A stretch of DNA of 13,417 bases from Pleurotus ostreatus/Saccharomyces cerevisiae fusant (Eukaryota > Opisthokonta): contig JAMQCK010000972.1 in the NCBI GenBank assembly GCA_024196135.1, positions 1-13,417 on the forward strand. The letters run 5' to 3'. This document shows positions 8,658 to 13,417 of this stretch, piece after piece (position 1 is the first letter of the stretch; each line of letters begins with the position of its first letter). The notes under the pieces are model-generated. The model had not been told where the DNA came from and did not search any database. It saw only the letters and a program-made list of their open reading frames with translations. Made by a program: the position numbers and the translations under genes.

Positions 8658-10117
8658 ATGGATGCCATGCAAGAGGATGAGAAGAAGCCCCTCGTCGACG
8701 CCGCTATGGCTGCGGACGACAGCGACCAGCAACCAGACCCAGATGAACACCTTATGCTCGACCAAGGGAATGGTGCGGTGTGGTCCGTGAGGGTACGCCA
8801 ATCGACCCTTGCCCGACAAACGAAGCTGAAGTTCGCCTTGCCTGCGTCGTAGATCCCGAAACACCTTCTCGAACGGTGGAAGGCAGCCTCTGCTAGCGGG
8901 GAGACTTGTGCGTTGTAACTCACAATGATCTGAACTTGATACTTACCCTCCCTTAGCGCACCTCGCCACTCTCCGCGTCTATCAGAACTTCTACGGGAAC
9001 CGTAAACACCGCATCATCCTCTTCCTCCCCCCGAACGTTGACCCTAGAAAGTGCGTCCAAACCGATTCCCTCACGCGACTATGCAGCTCACCTGCGCTAC
9101 AGTCCCTCTCAGACACCACCAGCGCAGAACCCACGACATCCCCAGTTCGACTTCGTCACGCACCACAAGGTCGACGCGGACACAGAACCTGACTTCTATG
9201 ACCTGGACATCACGAATGACAATGTCATGAACCAGTTCGTGGTCGCTGAGCGTCCGAAGGACGCTAGCTTTGGCTTGAGCGGCTGTATGGGCCTCTTTGC
9301 TACAAGATTCGACTGTCGCGCTGAGCGCACCTACAGCATCACAACCTTCGCAACCGAACTCACGCGCACGAACAACAATCCTTGTACGCTGGTCAGCGCA
9401 TTCCAGCTCTGACGCAGCCTGACAATCCCTCTCCAGACTGGCCGCCTAAAGCATGAGTGCACAATGCGACCAGCTTTCAACGCGAAGTATCGCAACCAGA
9501 TGCGCATGCGCAGCATGTACCACAATGCTCCGCGTCGTGCTACGAAGTGCGTTCATTGTCCAGTCTCCGCGTTGCCTTGCTGAACCGCTTTCCAGACACA
9601 TCGACGAATCCGGCCTGGACAAAGGCGCCGTCAGCAGGCTCAACACGGGCGGTTCGCTCGGTGGCCCGAGCGGAGCATTCGACTTCGGTGTCCGCACCCT
9701 CATCTCCTCTGCCGTGCTTCACGCTCACCCTCTCTCCAGCGCCCCAAACCCAAGGCCAAGGGCCAATTCGAGCGCATGGCGCGCATGCCTCGCAACGAAC
9801 TCCTCGATATGCTCTTTAACCTCTTCAAAGAGCAGCCCTACTGGGCGCTCAAGCCCCTGCGCGAGCGCACACAGCAGCCCGAGGCGTACCTCAAGGAGGT
9901 GCTCAACGACGTCGCGACCTTGCACCGCTCGGGCGAGCACAACGGCTCGTGGGAGCTTAAGGCGCTGTTCGCGGGCAGCGGCGGCGCGGAGGGGATGAAG
10001 GCGGAGTATGGGGTGAAGGAGGAGGGCGGGGATCTGTTTAAGATGGAGGATGGGGATGGGATGATGATGGACGAGGATGATGATGAGGACGATGACGATA
10101 TGGAAGAGGTCGCGTGA
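8658..10117 (+). CDS. TFG2: Transcription initiation factor IIF subunit beta
   Basis: Proposed exons: 8658-8792, 8853-8907, 8957-9050, 9103-9284, 9337-9383, 9437-9546, 9596-9689, 9740-10117; 364 residues. The seven introns are 45-60 nt class (60, 49, 52, 52, 53, 49, 50), all GT-AG. TFIIF beta pairs with the alpha subunit (Tfg1/RAP74) and binds RNA polymerase II in the nuclear pre-initiation complex. The acidic N-terminus (1-37) is followed by the dimerisation region: GAVWSVRIPKHLLERWK, HLATLRVYQNF, RIILFLPPN, then FYDLDITNDNVMNQFVVAER, SRARTTIL and TGRLKHECTMRPAFNAKYRN. The C-terminal winged helix (about 250-316) reads ERMARMPRNELLDMLFNLF, YWALKPLRERTQQPEAYLKE, VLNDVATLHRSGEHNGSWEL. The protein ends in an acidic tail (MMM then an Asp/Glu run, 347-364). 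Splicing at 9285-9336 is needed to read SRARTTIL; reading straight through loses it. The donor of the last intron (GTCCGC, 9690) is weak but is the only one keeping phase. Family assignment is very sure; single exon edges are fairly sure. Confidence 0.93.
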
Positions 10118-10569
10118 GAGGTGAGGGGCGAGGGGACGGTCCGGGCTTGTATGCTGGGCGCTTTTCTGACATTGCTAGTGGACGTGCCTTTCAACTCCGT
10201 TCGTCCCGTAATCCCGACCTCGACATTCACCTACCTGCGGTTATGGCTTCGAAGGCGTAGGGTACGGCTGCTTTCTCGTCATCCGGCGTACTGTTCTTTC
10301 CGTTCCACCCCCTTGTACAATACAGCATCTATATCTATATCGACAGGTCGGAAGGCAGGGCCGCACCTATTCTCGTGTGACGCCGCTTCTGCCCTTGAGT
10401 GACCTCTGTTAACGGCATACTTCGGAACTTCTGCCACTCACCGTGTGCTCTCCGCGCATTCAGTGTACTGTCGGCGGTCGCCCTGTGCTTCGCGTTCTGT
10501 GTAAGCCACCCCAACGTTCGTCCTAAGCCCGTTCTGTGTTAGTGGAACGCTATATATTTCACTCATCAA

Positions 10570-10660
10570 GCCACTGAGCGCACACAGCTTCCCGAACCTA
10601 TGCATATATGAAGCCATGAAGCCGCCGAACGCATACTTCTGCAGCCACTGAGCGCATACA
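10570..10660 (+). repeat. Two copies of a CACTGAGCGCA-type repeat
   Basis: GCCACTGAGCGCACACA at 10570-10586 and GCCACTGAGCGCATACA at 10644-10660 differ at one of 17 bases. A shorter related copy (GAACGCATAC) lies at about 10627-10636. They belong to the same degenerate family as the repeats further right. Confidence 0.55.
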
Positions 10661-10741
10661 TCCCCTGCCACTGCATGTGCTCCCTCTCATGTGGCCGTCA
10701 TCGTATTCGACATGCCACTCAAGCTTCCTGACGGTCGTTGG

Positions 10742-10774
10742 CACTCAATGCGAGGTCATTGACACTCAATGCGC
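10742..10774 (+). repeat. Direct repeat CACTCAATGCG, period 21
   Basis: CACTCAATGCG occurs at 10742-10752 and again at 10763-10773. A near-identical inverted copy (GCGCATTCAGTG) lies at 10454-10465. Confidence 0.55.
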
Positions 10775-10831
10775 GCTCAACCAGCTTCGCGAATCCATTC
10801 AGCAGCCAACCCCACACGCACACGTTCTTGC

Positions 10832-10941
10832 CTTACTGAACTGTTCCTTTCCACTGACTGAACTATTCCTTTCTATTGACTGAATCGCCCCTTTCTATTG
10901 ACGGAATCGCCCCTTTCTGCTGACAGACTCGCCCTTGCTTA
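10832..10941 (+). repeat. 22-bp minisatellite, five units
   Basis: Five consecutive 22-bp units start at 10832, 10854, 10876, 10898 and 10920. Typical unit: TTGACTGAATCGCCCCTTTC plus two bases. Units 3 and 4 are almost identical (two differences); units 1, 2 and 5 are more diverged. Looser related units with CACTGAATCGC and CACTGCTTCGC continue to about 11020. Confidence 0.75.
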
Positions 10942-11053
10942 TAGTGCAGAACCGCAACACGCTCCTCGCCCACTGAATCGCAACGCTCCTTGCCCACTGC
11001 TTCGCACCACGTTCCTTTCTGACCAAATCAGCCCTCCATTCAATCTATATACG

Positions 11054-11066
11054 GGTGGACCCCACC
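11054..11066 (+). other. Small GC-rich hairpin
   Basis: GGTGG (11054-11058) pairs with CCACC (11062-11066) around loop ACC. It lies just after a TATATAC string. Small size makes chance occurrence likely. Confidence 0.25.
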
Positions 11067-11603
11067 TCGTAAGAGCAGCTATCGCGGCTCCTACGAAAAC
11101 AGCGCCCACCCGGGCATTATAGTATCCTAGTGTAAAGAGGGCAAAGTCCCTAGTAGACGATGGATGAATAGACGAGATGAGGATGACGCGAGTAGTAGAA
11201 GAGGTTGATGAGTAAAAAGACAAAAGATGTTCAGACAGGACAACGATTATGTGAGTACTCCAGCCCAGCACAAACAGGACAGACAAACAAGGAATTAGCA
11301 CAGACGGGGAGGGAGGACCCATCGCCGGACACGGCGCAGCTCAAGACGAAGGTCAGCCATAGGCCGTACGACGGGCGAGGTACCATAGCCCGTTCGATGG
11401 GCGAGGTTGACGATCCATCGCGAGCCACACCACACCCCACGACAACGCCCTCCGATCCCCAATACAGAGCAGACAACCAAAACCCGGAATAGCAAGGTAA
11501 TAATGATAAGTAGCAGTACAAGGGGCAGGGCAGGGTTGGTGGTGGTGCAGCAGATTGTGGAGCAGGACCATACAAATACACGTTCACTTCACTTTCTTTG
11601 TTT

Positions 11604-11728
11604 GACCGGTGGGTGGTCTAATCGTGATAGACCATTGGGTGGTCTAATCGGACCCACCGATGATGAGGCTTGGTCGGTCCACCAAGGGATGTTGAGGTGA
11701 TCCCACCGAGTGAAGCCTGGTCGATCCA
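11604..11728 (+). repeat. Compact cluster of direct and inverted repeats
   Basis: Two 21-bp direct copies (11604-11624 and 11630-11650) share 19 of 21 bases and end in TGGGTGGTCTAATCG. A second pair, starting CCCACCGA at 11653 and 11702, shares most of 27-29 bases. Two hairpins are embedded: TAGACCA/TGGTCTA with a 5-nt loop (about 11628-11646), and CTTGGT/ACCAAG with loop CGGTCC (11669-11686). The cluster is non-coding and lies about 190 nt past the stop of the minus-strand gene. Confidence 0.65.
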
Positions 11729-11914
11729 GCCTTTGCTAGCCGAGGGAGGACCCTCGTGCGCCGTCCCGGGGAGGCATGTATGTGCCCGGGAAAAGCGTCG
11801 AGGGAGGTCGAGTGTCGGCGCGGCCGGGAGAGCCCAAGAGCAGCAACGCCGAGAGACGGGCAACACAACCTTGCGCCGTCACCGGACGTTGACCAAGCAG
11901 AGGCCTGAACGCCT

Positions 11915-13117
11915 CTACCATAGCCATCGCCACGGCTGTGCTTGGATGATGCGCTTGGAGCCCTCCTCCTCCTGCTCCTCGTTCGCACAATCCGGCGGCG
12001 CGCCCAGGCCCTCTACGCTCTGGAAGCTGACATAACCGTCGACGGAGGCGAGCCGCCGCGAGGCCTCGTCGGCGTCAAAGCCGGGCCGCCTGCGCGCACT
12101 TTCGTACAGCCCGCGCTTCGGCAGCCGCTCGACAGATGGCTCCCGGTGCACTGATGCCGGATCCTGCTCGAGGGATGATGTGGATGAATGCGGCGTCTGC
12201 ACCGCCGAGGATGCGGGCGTGGAGTGCTTCGAGGAGGCGACTGAGGGTGGAGTCGAGCCCGGTGGGGACGCATACATCATGTAGCCATGCTCATCTGCGT
12301 CCGGGATAGGACTGGCGAAAGTGGCATGAGCAAGAGGTGACGTGGGGCAGTGATCCGGGAGGCGACGCGAGCCCGTGGTGAACCGACGGGGCGCAGGCGC
12401 CGCGACAGACTGCCTAACTGGAAGCGGAAGGGAGTGCTGCTGCAGCGGCCGGTACCGATCGGGCGTGGGGGTGTTGACGCGCGACGGGCGCTCCGTAGAA
12501 TTGTGATACGCGCCGCCGCGCGTCGAGAACGTGGTGGCCGACACGTCCGGGGTCAGCGGCCTGCCGATGACCTGCGGAACGCGCGGCGTCGAGGGGCGCG
12601 ACCGAGAGTACTGTGGGAGGTCCTCGGGCCCACAACAATCCTCGAGCAGCATGCGCTCGAGCCGGGCACGGATGTCGATGCCGTCCTTTGTCCGAGGACC
12701 GAGCGAGGGCGTGCTTTCGCTGCCCGACCGATACGTGCGCGCGCGGCTGCTTGGGCGTCTTGTGCTGCTGCTTGCCCTGCTGTCGGCGTCGGAAATCGTG
12801 GCCGGAGGGGCGAGGGACGTGCAAAAGAGGTAGCTGCCGGCGGCGCTGTCGCGCGCCTCGAAAGGTGACCGAGACTGGTCCCTCTGAATTTCCTCGCGTG
12901 CGCGCAGGCGCGGAGATTGTGCCGCACGGTCGCGGGAAGCGATGTCGCGCAGGAGGCGTTCGCTTTGGGAGGGGGTGTAGGGCTCAGTGCACGGAAGTGG
13001 CGAGGGACGTGTATCGACGCGCAGGCTCAGAGACCGCGATTTCTTGTGGGCTGTCTTGCATGTTAGACAACCAAGGCAGGCGCTTGCGAACGAGGACTGA
13101 CCCGTGCAGGCAGCCAT
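11915..13117 (-). CDS. Hypothetical Ser/Pro/Arg-rich disordered protein
   Basis: On the minus strand, proposed exons are 13117-13102 and 13050-11915, giving 383 residues. The 51-nt intron 13101-13051 has donor GTCAGT, a perfect CTAAC branch site about 11 nt before the acceptor ACAG, and joins MAACT to AHKKSRSLSLRVD. It has no in-frame stop, so unspliced reading gives a 400-residue form with a Cys-rich insert (GQSSFASACLGCLTCKT). The ATG has a good context (GACCATGG). The protein is low-complexity, rich in Ser, Pro, Arg and Thr, with no signal peptide, membrane helix or catalytic motif. Two stretches look helical: SQSERLLRDIASRDRAA (about 33-50) and KDGIDIRARLERMLLEDC (about 127-144); the second is the likeliest conserved core. 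The C-terminal part has a VDGYVSFQSVEGLG segment and ends after QAQPWRWLW. Family and function not recognised. Convergent to TFIIF beta. Confidence 0.72.
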   Translation of the reverse strand: MAACTGQSSFASACLGCLTCKTAHKKSRSLSLRVDTRPSPLPCTEPYTPSQSERLLRDIASRDRAAQSPRLRAREEIQRDQSRSPFEARDSAAGSYLFCTSLAPPATISDADSRASSSTRRPSSRARTYRSGSESTPSLGPRTKDGIDIRARLERMLLEDCCGPEDLPQYSRSRPSTPRVPQVIGRPLTPDVSATTFSTRGGAYHNSTERPSRVNTPTPDRYRPLQQHSLPLPVRQSVAAPAPRRFTTGSRRLPDHCPTSPLAHATFASPIPDADEHGYMMYASPPGSTPPSVASSKHSTPASSAVQTPHSSTSSLEQDPASVHREPSVERLPKRGLYESARRRPGFDADEASRRLASVDGYVSFQSVEGLGAPPDCANEEQEEEGSKRIIQAQPWRWLW

Positions 13118-13235
13118 GGTCGCTGGGGACGCGGGTAATGCGGTGGCGGATATGTGGCAAACAAATTCAGCGGCGGAGATGATGGTGGGCGGAAGAGAGG
13201 AGAGAAAGCGGGAGGGCGGATGGCAACGGTGTGGG

Positions 13236-13241
13236 ATATAT
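13236..13241 (-). promoter_or_regulatory. TATA-like string of the minus-strand gene
   Basis: ATATAT, within GCATATATCCC on the minus strand, lies about 120 nt before the ATG at 13117 and directly before a pyrimidine-rich stretch. Position fits a fungal TATA element; no direct proof. Confidence 0.3.
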
Positions 13242-13355
13242 GCGTGGCGGATGCATGCAAATAGAATGCACTGGGCGAATCATCGATGACATCAAGGGGC
13301 CCCGATCGCAGATCAACCGGAAACTGCCGTTCCCCACTTTGCCTTCGTTGGGGGG

Positions 13356-13361
13356 CACGTG
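13356..13361 (-). promoter_or_regulatory. CACGTG E-box upstream of the minus-strand gene
   Basis: The palindrome CACGTG lies about 240 nt before the ATG at 13117. It is one of three CACGTG sites found in the window, all upstream of genes. It could equally serve a gene beyond the right edge. Confidence 0.3.
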
Positions 13362-13417
13362 TACCGGCTTCTGCCTTCCCACGGCCATTCTCAATAGCCT
13401 GTGTGCCATGGGGAAGC

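Larger units (their letters stand above)
10118..11914. other. Gene-poor convergent interval of about 1.8 kb with degenerate repeats
   Basis: It lies between the 3' ends of TFIIF beta (+) and the hypothetical gene on the minus strand. The left part is probably the TFIIF beta 3' UTR and contains a short CTATAT repeat near 10330. From about 10440 to 11010 the sequence is built largely of degenerate CACTGA/CACTCA-type repeats, including a 22-bp tandem array. A second repeat cluster lies at 11604-11728. Open frames here (up to 127 codons on the minus strand at 10939-11322) are low-complexity, cross the repeats and have no domain signature, so I call no gene. TATA-like strings at 10551-10559 and about 11045 are noted without downstream genes. 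Confidence 0.55.
13118..13417. other. Probable promoter and leader of the minus-strand gene
   Basis: No supported coding region. Read on the minus strand it holds a CACGTG box, an ATATAT string, then a pyrimidine-rich leader (CCCGCTTTCTCTCCTCTCTTCC at about 13212-13190) before the ATG at 13117. An open frame of 65 codons here (13260-13063, minus) is leader-like in composition and is not called. Confidence 0.45.

Noticed and set aside
10440..11020. CRISPR-like array
   Set aside because: The repeats are short and degenerate with no regular unique spacers, and the genome is eukaryotic.
10939..11322. 127-codon minus-strand open frame with a hydrophobic start
   Set aside because: It runs through degenerate repeats, has no homologous motif I recognise, and composition is not gene-like. 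Kept as non-coding.
11407..11700. 97-codon plus-strand open frame
   Set aside because: Crosses the 11604-11728 repeat cluster and shows no protein-like pattern.
11659..11740. Possible C/D-box snoRNA (ATGATGA near 11660)
   Set aside because: No CTGA D box at a suitable distance and no terminal stem.
12350..13182. Plus-strand open frames of 172 and 189 codons
   Set aside because: Arg/Ala/Gly-rich shadows of the minus-strand gene, with no splice logic or motif of their own.
13063..13260. Alternative minus-strand start joined through a 47-nt intron ending at CAAG
   Set aside because: It would also restore a frame, but the added N-terminus reads like translated pyrimidine-rich leader. The 51-nt intron from ATG 13117 uses the same donor and branch site and a better acceptor.
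13255..13262. ATGCAAAT octamer in the right-hand promoter
   Set aside because: It matches the animal octamer motif, but POU factors are not expected in fungi; chance is the simplest reading.
1..13417. A novel multi-gene system or biosynthetic/defence cluster
   Set aside because: The genes encode a gelsolin-like protein, a general transcription factor and disordered proteins with no shared pathway; neighbours look like ordinary independent fungal genes.

Overview
The window looks like ordinary nuclear DNA of a filamentous basidiomycete, most likely an Agaricomycete. The coding DNA is GC-rich and the genes are split by many introns of about 45-60 nt with GTGCGT/GTGAGT/GTCAGT-type donors and CTAAC-like branch points. 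Two recognisable proteins are fungal in layout: a gelsolin-repeat protein with a long disordered N-terminus, and the TFIIF beta subunit. The species cannot be named from the sequence.

Layout: (1) 2-989 (+), the 3' end of an unrecognised, helix-rich protein gene with one intron. (2) 1374-5904 (+), an 11-exon gene for a protein of about 1291 residues, with a Ser/Pro-rich, DUF4045-like N-terminal part and C-terminal gelsolin-like repeats. (3) 6551-8111 (+), a 3-exon gene for a disordered, basic/proline-rich protein of unknown function. (4) 8658-10117 (+), an 8-exon gene for the TFIIF beta subunit (Tfg2/RAP30 family, about 364 residues). (5) 10118-11914, a gene-poor convergent interval of about 1.8 kb with degenerate minisatellite-like repeats and small hairpins. 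(6) 11915-13117 (-), a 2-exon gene for a Ser/Pro/Arg-rich disordered protein. (7) 13118-13417, the probable promoter of gene 5.

Exon joins were worked out by hand from splice signals, frame continuity and, for the gelsolin-like and TFIIF genes, continuity of remembered family motifs. Every spliced model closes in frame. The genes do not form an operon or an evident pathway; each appears to be an independent transcription unit.

I found no sign of a defence system, mobile element with coding capacity, CRISPR array, tRNA or rRNA. The points most worth a second look are the gelsolin-like gene, three introns that are open in frame and so could be retained without breaking the protein, the repeat-rich convergent interval, a G-quadruplex motif just after gene 1, and the fact that all three CACGTG boxes I found lie upstream of genes.
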